Below, in pieces: positions 41,357 through 50,481 of a DNA stretch of 64,000 nt. The notes below the pieces were generated by a model, which saw only the letters and a list, made by a program, of their open reading frames with translations, made no database searches and was not told where the DNA came from. A program made the position numbers and the translations under genes. The number at the start of each line of letters is the position of its first letter. Within the stretch, counting starts at the first letter, position 1. Source of the stretch: GWE2-42-39 sp034003625 (GTDB lineage Bacteria > Bacteroidota > Bacteroidia > Bacteroidales > Prolixibacteraceae); assembly GCA_034003625.1 (NCBI GenBank), contig JAVEYG010000018.1, forward strand, positions 29,258 through 93,257. Direction: 5' to 3'.

Positions 41357-41818
41357 TTATTTTTCCGGTAAGTACCCGGCATCTTCTTTCAGGTTAGGTT
41401 GAAAAGAGGCTTCTACTGCCAGTTGGTCGCAGCGTTCGTTTTCGGGGATGCTGGCATGGCCTTTCACCCATACAAATTTCACCCGGTGGTTTTTATATGC
41501 CGGGATGAAGCGCATCCAAAGATCCGGGTTTTTCTTTCCTTTGAAACGTTTTTTCACCCAGTCCCACAGCCAGCCTTTATCAACGGCATCGGCTACATAT
41601 TTCGAATCGGTATAAACCGTGACATTGGAGCCGGGGACTTTCAATGCTTCGAGGGCCACAATCACGGCCAGCAGTTCCATCCGGTTGTTGGTGGTGAGCA
41701 GGAAGCCTTCGGAAAGTTCCTTCCGGTGCGGGCCTGATAGCAGTACAACGCCGTATCCGCCGGGGCCGGGATTTCCGCGGGCTGCCCCGTCGGTGTAGAT
41801 AGTAATGTTTGCTGACAT
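41357..41818 (-). CDS. rnhA: Ribonuclease HI
   Basis: 153 residues, standard length. The active-site carboxylates Asp 10 (YTDGAARGNPG), Glu 48 (NNRMELLAV), Asp 71 (TDSKYV) and Asp 131 (NERCDQLA), with His 121 (KGHAS), are all present. The basic handle region (WVKKRFKGKKNPDLW) is of E. coli type. It removes RNA from RNA:DNA hybrids. It is the ancestral-looking flank of the AT-rich cassette and lies 11 bases downstream of a strong terminator hairpin belonging to the S46 peptidase, so it needs its own start signal or read-through. Confidence 0.96.
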   Translation of the reverse strand: MSANITIYTDGAARGNPGPGGYGVVLLSGPHRKELSEGFLLTTNNRMELLAVIVALEALKVPGSNVTVYTDSKYVADAVDKGWLWDWVKKRFKGKKNPDLWMRFIPAYKNHRVKFVWVKGHASIPENERCDQLAVEASFQPNLKEDAGYLPEK

Positions 41819-41823
41819 ACGTT

Positions 41824-41857
41824 AAAAAAGAAAGACCCGTAAAAGTACGGGTCTTTC
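41824..41857 (-). terminator. Terminator of the S46 peptidase gene
   Basis: On the minus strand GAAAGACCCGTA and TACGGGTCTTTC (arms 41846-41857 and 41830-41841) form a perfect 12-base stem with a 4-base loop, followed by TTTTTT (41829-41824). It lies 20 bases after the peptidase stop and just before the rnhA start. Confidence 0.9.
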
Positions 41858-41877
41858 AGGTATAATAAAAATGAATA

Positions 41878-44031
41878 TCACTTTACAATTGTCATTTCTT
41901 CAATCAGGTTGGTTGCACCAGCATATTTGTCGATGGTCCAGAGCACGAAACGAATATCCACATTGATACATTTTTGCAATTCGGGCTCAAAGGCGATATC
42001 GCCGCTCATAGCTTCCCAGTTCCCGTCGAACGCGATACCGACCAATTGCCCTTTCCCGTTGATGACCGGGCTCCCTGAGTTTCCACCGGTAATGTCGTTG
42101 TCGGAAATGAAACAGGTACGCAGGGTACCGTCTTTGTCGGCATACGGGCCAAAATCTTTTGCCTCGTACAGTTCTTTCAAGCGTGCAGGAACATCAAATT
42201 CAATATCGCCGGGAATTTCTTTTTCGATATACCCCTGCAAAGTGGTATAGTGGCGATAAAAGACAGCGTCGCGCGGTTTGTAATCGCCAACCGATCCGTA
42301 AGTCAGCCTCATAGTGGAATTGGCATCCGGATAAAATTTACGGTCTTTGTCCATTTCCATCAACCCGGCAAGGAACAACCTGTTGCCTTTTAGCAGTTTC
42401 GCATCTCCGCCGTCAAGCATATCGCCGATTTTTCCGAAAGTTTCAAAAATCTGCGACGAAGCCTGGAACAGTCCATCTTTTTCGAGGGCACTCAATTTTG
42501 GGTTATCCAGGAAGGCTTCCGCTTTTTTCTGGTCGACAAATGCCGATTTGGCGAACAGGCCGGTCATATACGCATTGAAATCGCCTTTGTATTTCCGGTC
42601 CACTGTTTGGAAGAATTCGGGATGATACCGTGCGTCTACTTTGTCGTGGTATATTTTTAGCAGGGCAGCTGCTACTTTCCGGTCGGTGGTTGCATCGTAG
42701 TCTTTAAAGAACCCGTCTAATTTACTTTTCATGCGGGAAGCGCTGGCAGCGATGTGTTCTTCGTTATTTTCTTTTTTCAATGCTTCGTACAGGCTTTTGG
42801 CGCTAAATACAAAGTAGAAAATGTCGGGGCCCTGCAACATGGTTTCAATCAGGTATTCATAAGCGACGTTGCCATCTACATCGGCATACGATTCTTTAAC
42901 TAAATCCAATGCTTCCCCGTATTTTGCTTTGCGCTCCTCGTTTTGATTGACCCACGCGGTAAATTCATCTTCAATGGCTTTTTTCTTTGCCACCACATCA
43001 AGATCGGCCAGTCCTTTGTTTTGCCCGATGCTGAATTTGTAGTAGTTCGAGCTGCGTGCATATTTTGAGGCGTACTGGATACGGGCTTTCGGGCTGGTAG
43101 CCATGTACTCTTTCAGGATATTGAGTTTTGCCTCGCGCACGGTAATACGGATGGTATTGGTGACATCCATGGTATACTGAACACCGTACGATGTTTTATA
43201 ACGGTTGGTACGCCCCGGATAGCCCAATACCATCGTGAAATCGCCTTTATCGACCCCGTTGATGGATATGGGCAGATAATGTTTCGGTTGGTACGGAATA
43301 TTGTCTTTTGAATAATCGGCTGGTTTGCCCTCTTTGTCGCAATATACCCTGAAAATGCTGAAATCGCCGGTATGGCGGGGCCACATCCAGTTATCGGTAT
43401 CGCCTCCGAATTTTCCGATCGAACTCGGAGGGGCACCTACCAGGCGGATGTCGCGGAACGTTTCGTACACGAACAGGTAAAACTGGTTCCCATTCATTAT
43501 CGGTTTTACCTGTGCTTCATAATGGCTCTCGCCGATGGCTTCTTCTTTTATTTGAGAAGAAATGACGCGGATTTTGTCGTCCCGCTGTTCTTCAGTCATT
43601 TCGCCGGTCAGTTCAGCCAGAATTTTTTCGGTCACGTCTTCGATACGGATTAGGAAGGAAACTGTTTTTCCCGGGTTGGGAAGTTCTTCTTCCTTTGTTT
43701 TTGCCCAGAACCCGTCGGTCAGGTAATCATGCTCAACGGTGCTGTGTTCCTGTATTTCATCAAATCCACAATGATGGTTTGTCAGCAATAGCCCTTCGGC
43801 AGAAACCAGCTCCCCGGTACACGAACCGTGGTCGAGCGATACAATGGCGTCTTTCAGGCTTGATTGGTTTATATTGTATATTTCATCAGCACTCAGTTCC
43901 AGTCCCATACCCTGCATGGTCCCGATGTTCAGTTTCTGTACCAGTGCAGGCAGCCACATGCCCTCGTCTGCTGTTACTTTCCCAATCAACCATACCATCA
44001 GGAATGTGGCAATCAACAATCTTCTCTTCAT
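41878..44031 (-). CDS. S46 family dipeptidyl-peptidase (DPP7/DPP11 type)
   Basis: 717 residues with a signal peptide (MKRRLLIATFLMVWLIGKVTA). The chymotrypsin-like double barrel is split by a large helical insertion, as in DPP7/DPP11. The catalytic His lies in LLTNHHCGF (86 or 87) and the catalytic Ser in ITGGNSGSPVINGKG near the C-terminus. The residue 18 positions after this Ser, which sets P1 preference, reads Gly in AFDGNWE; Gly there is typical of DPP7 (hydrophobic P1), Arg of DPP11 (acidic P1). The enzyme releases dipeptides from peptide N-termini in the periplasm, for amino-acid nutrition. The family is nearly restricted to Bacteroidota and some Gammaproteobacteria. It is monocistronic, with a clear terminator. 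Confidence 0.93.
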   Translation of the reverse strand: MKRRLLIATFLMVWLIGKVTADEGMWLPALVQKLNIGTMQGMGLELSADEIYNINQSSLKDAIVSLDHGSCTGELVSAEGLLLTNHHCGFDEIQEHSTVEHDYLTDGFWAKTKEEELPNPGKTVSFLIRIEDVTEKILAELTGEMTEEQRDDKIRVISSQIKEEAIGESHYEAQVKPIMNGNQFYLFVYETFRDIRLVGAPPSSIGKFGGDTDNWMWPRHTGDFSIFRVYCDKEGKPADYSKDNIPYQPKHYLPISINGVDKGDFTMVLGYPGRTNRYKTSYGVQYTMDVTNTIRITVREAKLNILKEYMATSPKARIQYASKYARSSNYYKFSIGQNKGLADLDVVAKKKAIEDEFTAWVNQNEERKAKYGEALDLVKESYADVDGNVAYEYLIETMLQGPDIFYFVFSAKSLYEALKKENNEEHIAASASRMKSKLDGFFKDYDATTDRKVAAALLKIYHDKVDARYHPEFFQTVDRKYKGDFNAYMTGLFAKSAFVDQKKAEAFLDNPKLSALEKDGLFQASSQIFETFGKIGDMLDGGDAKLLKGNRLFLAGLMEMDKDRKFYPDANSTMRLTYGSVGDYKPRDAVFYRHYTTLQGYIEKEIPGDIEFDVPARLKELYEAKDFGPYADKDGTLRTCFISDNDITGGNSGSPVINGKGQLVGIAFDGNWEAMSGDIAFEPELQKCINVDIRFVLWTIDKYAGATNLIEEMTIVK

Positions 44032-44244
44032 TTTCCTGTTTCAATTTGACATTACTAAAGTAAAAGCCACAAAGATAGATATATCCGGCAATCGGCAAAC
44101 GATTTTAACAAACCTTAAGATTATACCTGTTTTTGCCTTACTACTTTGTTTTGGGAATAAGTGGCTACAGGTTCCGGATTATTACATCCTTCAGAAATAT
44201 TTTTTTTGAATGTCGGATAAAAGCCTGCCCATGCAAAATTTGGA

Positions 44245-44275
44245 TTTCTCACCCTGTTGTGAATTATTATATTTG
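44245..44275 (+). promoter_or_regulatory. Bacteroidota-type promoter for gltX
   Basis: TTTC (44245-44248) and TATATTTG (44268-44275) are spaced by exactly 19 bases, the same arrangement as at 7320-7350. Transcription would start near 44282, giving a leader of about 20 bases before the gltX ATG at 44304. Confidence 0.5.
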
Positions 44276-44303
44276 CAGCGGAAATCATATTCATTTTACA
44301 GAG

Positions 44304-45830
44304 ATGGAAAAGAAAGTCAGGGTGCGGTTTGCGCCCAGCCCAACCGGGCCTTTACACATGGGCGGCGTGCGTACAGCATTGTTTAATTACCTGTTTGCCC
44401 GCAAACATGGGGGCGATTTTCTGCTCCGCATCGAAGACACCGATCAGAACCGATATGTGCCCGGAGCCGAAGAATACATTATCGAATCGTTGAAATGGTG
44501 CGGATTGGTTCCCGATGAGGGGGTGGGTTTTGGCGGCCCGTTCGGCCCATACCGGCAAAGCGAACGCAAGGCCATATACAGGCAATATGCCGACCAACTG
44601 ATCGCTAACGGGAATGCGTATTATGCTTTCGACTCAGCTGAAGAGTTAGACCGTTTGCGCAGGGAGGCTGAAGAAAAACAACAGGTTTTCTCGTACGACC
44701 AGCATACCCGCTTAGGCCTGAAAAATTCGCTGACCCTTTCTTCAGAAGAAATAAACCGACGCATTGCAAACGGCGACCCCTATGTGATCCGCTTTAAAAT
44801 GCCCGAAAATACAGATGTTACTGAAACCGATTTAATCCGGGGGAGCGTCACATTCAACACAGCACAGCTTGACGACAAAGTGCTTTTCAAGTCGGACGGG
44901 ATGCCCACCTATCACTTAGCCAATGTCGTAGACGACCACCTGATGCAAATTACTCATGTGATCCGTGGCGAAGAATGGCTTTCGTCGATGCCCTTGCACA
45001 TTTTGCTTTACCAGGCGCTGGGTTGGGACGAAACCCGTCCACGGTTTGCCCACCTTCCGTTAATCCTGAAACCGACAGGCAAAGGCAAACTCAGCAAGCG
45101 TGATGGCGACAAAATGGGTTTTCCGGTTTTTCCGCTTTTATGGACCGACCCCGAAACCGGCGAAGTATCGCGCGGCTATCGCGAAGATGGCTATTTCCCT
45201 GAGGCGTTTATCAACCTGCTGGCTTTGTTGGGTTGGAATGCCGGCAACGACCAGGAATTTTTCAGCATGGACGAATTAATTGAACATTTCAGCCTCGACC
45301 GCGTGGTAAAATCGGGCGCCCGTTTCGACCCCGAAAAGGCAAAATGGTTTAACCGCCATTACCTGCAACAGAAAACCGCCCCGGAACTTGCCGTTTTATT
45401 TTTGCCAATATTGAACGAAAAAGGTATTCTTGCGCCGGTTGAAAAAGTGGTGCGGGTGGTCGGACTGGTGAAAGACCGCTGTGAATTTGTGGCCGACCTT
45501 TGGGGACAGAGTAATTATTTTTTTACAGCCCCTGAAAGTTACGACGAAACTACCATTCGAAAAAAATGGAAAGATGACACTTCCGAAAAGTTGCAGGCCA
45601 TTATCGAAGTTTTTAAGTCGGTTTCCGACTGGCAGGCAGCAAACATCAAGGAACGTTTTTCTGCTTTCATGAATGAAAAGGAATGGGGGTTCGGAGTAGT
45701 GATGGTCCCTATCCGGCTGGCACTGGTAGGCAACAGTTCGGGCGCCGACCTGTTCGACATTTGCGAGCTGATCGGGAAAGACGAAACCATTGCACGCATC
45801 CGAAAAGCAATCGTTGCAATCCGGGTGTAA
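44304..45830 (+). CDS. gltX: Glutamyl-tRNA synthetase
   Basis: 508 residues from ATG 44304, which directly precedes the conserved MEKKVRVRFAPSPTGPLHMGG; the open frame extends upstream, but through the promoter region. The HIGH-like motif is PLHMGG and the KMSKS motif is KLSKRDGDK. The DVTETDLIRGSVTF and HVIRGEEWLSSMPLH blocks are typical. It charges tRNA-Glu with glutamate. It is divergent from the S46 peptidase and apparently monocistronic. Confidence 0.96.
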   Translation: MEKKVRVRFAPSPTGPLHMGGVRTALFNYLFARKHGGDFLLRIEDTDQNRYVPGAEEYIIESLKWCGLVPDEGVGFGGPFGPYRQSERKAIYRQYADQLIANGNAYYAFDSAEELDRLRREAEEKQQVFSYDQHTRLGLKNSLTLSSEEINRRIANGDPYVIRFKMPENTDVTETDLIRGSVTFNTAQLDDKVLFKSDGMPTYHLANVVDDHLMQITHVIRGEEWLSSMPLHILLYQALGWDETRPRFAHLPLILKPTGKGKLSKRDGDKMGFPVFPLLWTDPETGEVSRGYREDGYFPEAFINLLALLGWNAGNDQEFFSMDELIEHFSLDRVVKSGARFDPEKAKWFNRHYLQQKTAPELAVLFLPILNEKGILAPVEKVVRVVGLVKDRCEFVADLWGQSNYFFTAPESYDETTIRKKWKDDTSEKLQAIIEVFKSVSDWQAANIKERFSAFMNEKEWGFGVVMVPIRLALVGNSSGADLFDICELIGKDETIARIRKAIVAIRV

Positions 45831-45951
45831 CAGATTGCATCCGGGATATAAACAGCCTCATCGGGAATTACAGATTATTCCGAACAAATTCGTTCTATAA
45901 AAACCCGCACATTGTAAAAAAGACAGCATCATTTTTACAACGCCTGATTGA

Positions 45952-46863
45952 TTATTGCTTGATATGTATCCAGACACCTGATCCCGGGTTCTCAGCCCGG
46001 AATTCATTTAGCTTGTCTTTTGCTTTCTGAAAACTTGGAAAACTTTGGATCGATATGCGGTGGAGCCCATTAAAGACGCCAAGATTCTGAGGTTGATAAC
46101 CTTCTTTTTTCATCATTTCCATAAAGGTATTGGCATTTTTATCCTCTCTGAAACTACCGCCAATCAGGAAATAACGGTCAGTGTTTTCAGCGGGCGTAAT
46201 TTCTTGTTTTTCATCCGCAACAGGCGCTGTTGCAGTTTCCTGTACCGGTACGACCGCTTCGGTAAACTGTGAAAAAATATTCAGGTCTGAATGGTTGATA
46301 ATGTCCTTATTTTTTATTGGGATCAGGGCCAGCGCCAACAACAGGGGGGCTCCGATCAGTATTTTTTTCACATTCCTTTTGTTAAAGATAACCTGAACGG
46401 CTTCCGGATGCTGTATTTTTACAGCCGGTTTAGGCATCATTTTTTCGTAAAGTTTCTCGTATGAAAAGCTTTCCAGCCCGAATGAATCAACCAAAAGGTT
46501 TTCACTATCAACCGGTTCAAATAACAGGTTCTCCATACGGTCGTAGTATAACTGGCCAACTCCTCCAAATGTCAGCTTTTCATAGTTTTCGAGCTTCAAC
46601 AAAGCTTCGTCGACAAAAGATTCCACTTTCAGTTTGGATTCGAAATAACCCAGTCCTTCTTTTTCAGAAACAAAATTAATCAGTAATCCGTCATTCTTCT
46701 GCAGTTTCGGGTTGAAAGCAATTTCCTTTGAAGGTGGCATAAACCGGTTGTGCTTGATCTGCGCAGGTTTGTAGTTTGATACAAAGCCCCCAAAATCAGG
46801 AATGATCACGCAATCGTTCAGCAACAACAATTCTTTTATATAACTCGTTATTTCCACAGTCAT
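45952..46863 (-). CDS. HU-CCDC81/SPOR domain membrane protein
   Basis: 303 residues. Two N-terminal HU-like domains of CCDC81 type (ITSYIKELLLLNDCVIIPDFGGFV, then SEKEGLGYFESKLKVESFVDEALL) are followed by a transmembrane helix (about 168-184) and a C-terminal SPOR domain (YFLIGGSFREDKNANTFMEMM... at 230-303). SPOR domains bind denuded septal peptidoglycan; the HU-like part would be cytoplasmic and could contact DNA or protein. The architecture is characteristic of Bacteroidota and suggests a link between nucleoid and cell division site. That role is inference. It is divergent from galE. Confidence 0.87.
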   Translation of the reverse strand: MTVEITSYIKELLLLNDCVIIPDFGGFVSNYKPAQIKHNRFMPPSKEIAFNPKLQKNDGLLINFVSEKEGLGYFESKLKVESFVDEALLKLENYEKLTFGGVGQLYYDRMENLLFEPVDSENLLVDSFGLESFSYEKLYEKMMPKPAVKIQHPEAVQVIFNKRNVKKILIGAPLLLALALIPIKNKDIINHSDLNIFSQFTEAVVPVQETATAPVADEKQEITPAENTDRYFLIGGSFREDKNANTFMEMMKKEGYQPQNLGVFNGLHRISIQSFPSFQKAKDKLNEFRAENPGSGVWIHIKQ

Positions 46864-47028
46864 GATGAATTAGATTTCAAAATTAAGGAAAAATTAACTG
46901 CCTGCAATTCCTTTCCGAAGATATTTTTTGCCTCCCGTAACAGGTATTTGAGCACCATTCTGAGAACAATACCGTTAGATGAGGCAGAATTTTTTAATTT
47001 TACCCCTCAAATAAAAATACCCACAACC

Positions 47029-48054
47029 ATGGCACAAATTTTAGTTACAGGCGGGACTGGTTACATTGGTTCTCACACTGTTGTTGAGCTGCAAAATGCA
47101 GGTTACGAAGTAATTATTGTCGACGACTTGTCGAACTCGAATATCGATGTACTGGAAAATATCACCAAAATAACCGGTATAAAACCTGCATTCGAACAGT
47201 TGAACCTGGCCGATACAGCCAAAACCGATGATTTTTTCAGCCGGAACAACAATATATCGGCCATCATTCATTTTGCGGCATCGAAAGCTGTTGGCGAATC
47301 AGTACAGATTCCCTTGCATTATTACCGAAACAATTTAGTTTCACTGATGAACCTGCTCGACTGTCAACTAAAATACGAAGTTGCCAATATTGTATTTTCA
47401 TCATCCTGTACAGTGTACGGACAGCCCGATCAACTTCCGGTAACCGAAAGCACTCCCCGTAAAGATGCCGAATCGCCTTACGGAAATACCAAACGGGTGA
47501 ACGAAGATATTCTAAAGGATGCCATCCATGCTTATCCGCAACTGAAGGGAATTGCCCTGCGCTATTTTAATCCGATTGGCGCCCACCCGTCGGCATTGAT
47601 TGGGGAATTGCCGCTGGGGGTGCCACAGAACTTAGTCCCTTTTATCACGCAAACGGCTGCAGGGTTGCGCGACGAACTGAAAGTGTTCGGCAACGATTAC
47701 GATACGCCCGACGGATCAGCCATCCGCGACTACATTAATGTGGTTGACCTGGCAAAAGCACATGTAATTGCCATCGGGCGGTTGTTGAAAGGTAAAAACA
47801 AAGCTGGTTTTGAAGTGTTCAACTTAGGGACAGGCACGGGTTCATCGGTGCTGGAAATCGTCAATGCGTTTGAAAAATCGACCGGGGTAAAACTGAATTA
47901 TAAAATTATGGCCCGCCGCGCCGGCGACATCGAAAAAATATGGGCCGACACTACCTACGCAAATAACGAACTGGGCTGGAAAGCCGAAAAGGGTCTGGAA
48001 GAAACCCTGCTCTCGGCATGGAACTGGGAAAAACGGGTACGGGGAATTCAGTAG
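47029..48054 (+). CDS. galE: UDP-glucose 4-epimerase
   Basis: 341 residues from ATG 47029 (MAQILVTGGTGYIGSHT); the longer open frame to 46948 begins at TTG and adds a non-conserved stretch. The NAD motif GGTGYIGS, the catalytic YxxxK (SPYGNTK) with the preceding SSSCTVYG Ser, and the C-terminal WKAEKGLEETL are complete. It interconverts UDP-glucose and UDP-galactose for envelope polysaccharides or galactose use. It ends 77 bases from the convergent EEP-family gene. Confidence 0.95.
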   Translation: MAQILVTGGTGYIGSHTVVELQNAGYEVIIVDDLSNSNIDVLENITKITGIKPAFEQLNLADTAKTDDFFSRNNNISAIIHFAASKAVGESVQIPLHYYRNNLVSLMNLLDCQLKYEVANIVFSSSCTVYGQPDQLPVTESTPRKDAESPYGNTKRVNEDILKDAIHAYPQLKGIALRYFNPIGAHPSALIGELPLGVPQNLVPFITQTAAGLRDELKVFGNDYDTPDGSAIRDYINVVDLAKAHVIAIGRLLKGKNKAGFEVFNLGTGTGSSVLEIVNAFEKSTGVKLNYKIMARRAGDIEKIWADTTYANNELGWKAEKGLEETLLSAWNWEKRVRGIQ

Positions 48055-48131
48055 ATGGGTTGCAGTGGCAGTTTACAGGCAATATTTGGAAACCCTTGAT
48101 TCTATGAGTTGAGAAATAACTTCCCGGGTAG

Positions 48132-49055
48132 TTACAAATCTATTTCTGCCGAAACAAAATAATGGTCGCTGGGGTAGCGGCCCTTCTCGCCATCGCGGAT
48201 GATTTGCGCACCCGAGGCATTCAATTTCCCACGCATAAGAATAAAGTCGATGCGGCTGTTTTCCTGGTTGCCCTGTGTCTTCCCGGTATATTCAGGCCCC
48301 TTGAAAGCATGGTAGGTAAAACCCGGATCGGTATTCCCATGAACTGCCGGGTACGAATCTTTCCATCCGGCTTCGCGGGTTATTTCCAGTACCCGATTGG
48401 CAGCGCCGGTGTTGAAATCGCCGGCCAGTAGCTGCGGAAAATCGCCCGGATATTGGGCTGTTTCTTCAACAATCATTTTCATCTGGGCTTCCCGTGCCGA
48501 CTGAGAAATGTGGTCGAGATGAATATTGACGACCCGGAATTCTTTTCCTGAAGCACGTTCTTCCAGCCGCAACCAGTTGGCATGCCGGGCCCGTGCGGTT
48601 CCCCACGACAGGCTTCCTGCCAGATGGGGCGTTTCCGAAAGCCAGTAACAACCCTGCGAAACCAGTTCGTACCGCTTCTTTGAATATAAAATTACATTTT
48701 TTGCAATGCCGTGATACCCTTCGGGGTAACGGTCCATGTCGGGGCCTTCAAAGCCAAACGAAACAAATTCAGGAAAAAAACGGCGCATGTCTTCGGCTTG
48801 TACTTTTAAAACTTCCTGAAGACAAATAATATCCGGTTTCTGTACCCTGATAATTTTTGCACAAAGTTCTTTTCGTACATTCCATCCAAGGCCTTTTTCC
48901 TCGTCATCGGGCAAAGCCACACGGATGTTGCAACTGAGTATTTTGTGTGCCGCATTCTTTTTCTTTGCGGGATTTACAGCCATTATTTCGTTTGCAGAAA
49001 GGAACAGCCCGGCTGATGCCGCGACTGTTCCTCTGAAAAAATCTCTCCTCTTCAT
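48132..49055 (-). CDS. Exported endonuclease/exonuclease/phosphatase (EEP) family protein
   Basis: 307 residues. A twin-arginine-like signal (MKRRDFFRGTVAASAGLFLS) suggests export. The EEP fold shows SCNIRV near the start, the metal-binding Glu in DIICLQEVL, VNIHLDHIS, LAGDFN and the C-terminal YPSDHYFV with the catalytic His. Members cleave phosphodiesters in nucleic acids, sphingomyelin or inositol phosphates; an exported form in a nutrient locus is more likely to act on a small or lipid phosphodiester. It is the last of nine minus-strand genes beginning with fecR and lies 14 bases after the FAD-dependent oxidoreductase gene. The substrate is unknown. Confidence 0.85.
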   Translation of the reverse strand: MKRRDFFRGTVAASAGLFLSANEIMAVNPAKKKNAAHKILSCNIRVALPDDEEKGLGWNVRKELCAKIIRVQKPDIICLQEVLKVQAEDMRRFFPEFVSFGFEGPDMDRYPEGYHGIAKNVILYSKKRYELVSQGCYWLSETPHLAGSLSWGTARARHANWLRLEERASGKEFRVVNIHLDHISQSAREAQMKMIVEETAQYPGDFPQLLAGDFNTGAANRVLEITREAGWKDSYPAVHGNTDPGFTYHAFKGPEYTGKTQGNQENSRIDFILMRGKLNASGAQIIRDGEKGRYPSDHYFVSAEIDL

Positions 49056-49069
49056 CTCTTCATTTTCTA

Positions 49070-50449
49070 TCAGGGCCTCAGGTAGGCGCCTTTGTCAAGC
49101 AATTCTTTTTGCAACTTCGAAACATTAATTTCAGAAGGCAACAGCCCATCGCGGACCGCCATTTTTGCAGCGCGGCCAGCCGCTTCGCCCATCGCCATAC
49201 AGGGCGCCATCACGCGGATCGCCGACATGGCTTCGTGGGTCGTCGATATGCTGCGGCCTGCCACCAACAGGTTTTCTACCTTCAGCGGGACCAGCGAACG
49301 GTACGGAATGTCGTAGCAGTCGCCGCTCCATTCGAGCGTGCACCCGCCGCCTACCGGATGGTGAATATCAAGCGGGTAGCTGGCCACGGCCACTGCATCG
49401 TCGAAACGTGCGCAGCTCAAAATATCGTCGCGGTTCATAATGTATTTCCCGATAATGCGGCGGGTTTCGCGGATGCCTAAGAAAGGGGCGGTGCGCAACA
49501 TCCGTGCATTTTCAAAACCCGGGACGTATTTCACTAAGTATTTGAATACATCATCAATTTGGCGGCGGGCTACCAGTTCTCCTTCGGTGAGGCTGACCGG
49601 GTCGGTGCCGTCTACCCCGTTTACACGGGTCATGTTAATCCATGCCTCGCCTTTTTTCAGGCCGGTAATCACGATGGTCCGCTCGGTGGGCAGCGACATG
49701 CCGTCGTCTTTGGCTTTCTGCATGATGTTCCGCAACCCGACCAGGATGTACTGGTTGTTTTGTCCGAAGTATTCAGCCGGTATAAAATCGGTGAGGTAGG
49801 TGCGGGGTTCTTCGGTAATGCTCATACGGAGCTTGTCGGTGTCCACATCGCCTAAGCTGAACATCAGCGTCGGGGGCTGCATGCCGCCTTTTTCGTTTCC
49901 TTTTTCGCAGGGGACCCCGGCCTGATACGCCACATCGGCATCGCCGGTGCAGTCGATGACCACTTTTGCCAGAATGGCTTCGCGGCCTGCTTTGCTTTCA
50001 ATAATAATTCCCTGCAGTTGGTCGTTGTCCATGATTACGCCGGCAAAAAAGGTGTAGAGCATCACTTCGATGCCAATTTCTTTCAGCATGTTGAATGAAA
50101 CGGCTTTTACGGCTTCGGGTTCCACCAGGGTGATGCCCATGTGCAACGGACAGGGCCGGTGTTCGCTTGCGGCATCCTGCGTGGCCAGGCGGTCGATGAA
50201 TTGCTGCGGAAGCCCTTTGATGATCTGGTTCCCTTTTTGTCCGAGGAAACCCAGAATGGGCAACCCGATGGTGAGGTTGCCGCCCAGAAAACTGCGGCTT
50301 TCGATCAAGGCCACTTTCAGCCCGTCTTCGGCGGCTGCCTGTGCGGCAATAATTCCCGACGGGCCGCCACCCACTACCAACACATCCACACTCATCCGTA
50401 CCGGTAATTTCTTTTCCGGCTCAATAATGGTTTTTATCTCTTTTTCCAT
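49070..50449 (-). CDS. FAD-dependent oxidoreductase (PF12831-type)
   Basis: 459 residues, no signal peptide, so cytoplasmic. The FAD Rossmann motif VLVVGGGPSGIIAAQAAAE (24-42) is followed by an acidic strand end (ALIESRSFLGG). CTGDADVAYQAG and a C-terminal VAGRSISTTHEAMSAIRVM complete the family pattern. Such enzymes oxidise or reduce small organic molecules; homologues sit in polysaccharide and organic-acid loci. In this locus it presumably acts on the dephosphorylated product after import. The substrate cannot be named. Confidence 0.87.
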   Translation of the reverse strand: MEKEIKTIIEPEKKLPVRMSVDVLVVGGGPSGIIAAQAAAEDGLKVALIESRSFLGGNLTIGLPILGFLGQKGNQIIKGLPQQFIDRLATQDAASEHRPCPLHMGITLVEPEAVKAVSFNMLKEIGIEVMLYTFFAGVIMDNDQLQGIIIESKAGREAILAKVVIDCTGDADVAYQAGVPCEKGNEKGGMQPPTLMFSLGDVDTDKLRMSITEEPRTYLTDFIPAEYFGQNNQYILVGLRNIMQKAKDDGMSLPTERTIVITGLKKGEAWINMTRVNGVDGTDPVSLTEGELVARRQIDDVFKYLVKYVPGFENARMLRTAPFLGIRETRRIIGKYIMNRDDILSCARFDDAVAVASYPLDIHHPVGGGCTLEWSGDCYDIPYRSLVPLKVENLLVAGRSISTTHEAMSAIRVMAPCMAMGEAAGRAAKMAVRDGLLPSEINVSKLQKELLDKGAYLRP

Positions 50450-50481
50450 ATCTCTTGTTTCTTATCGATTAAAACTAAATC

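Noticed and set aside
44133..44303. Extended N-terminus for glutamyl-tRNA synthetase
   Set aside because: The extra 57 codons run through a strong promoter and are not like any known synthetase N-terminus.
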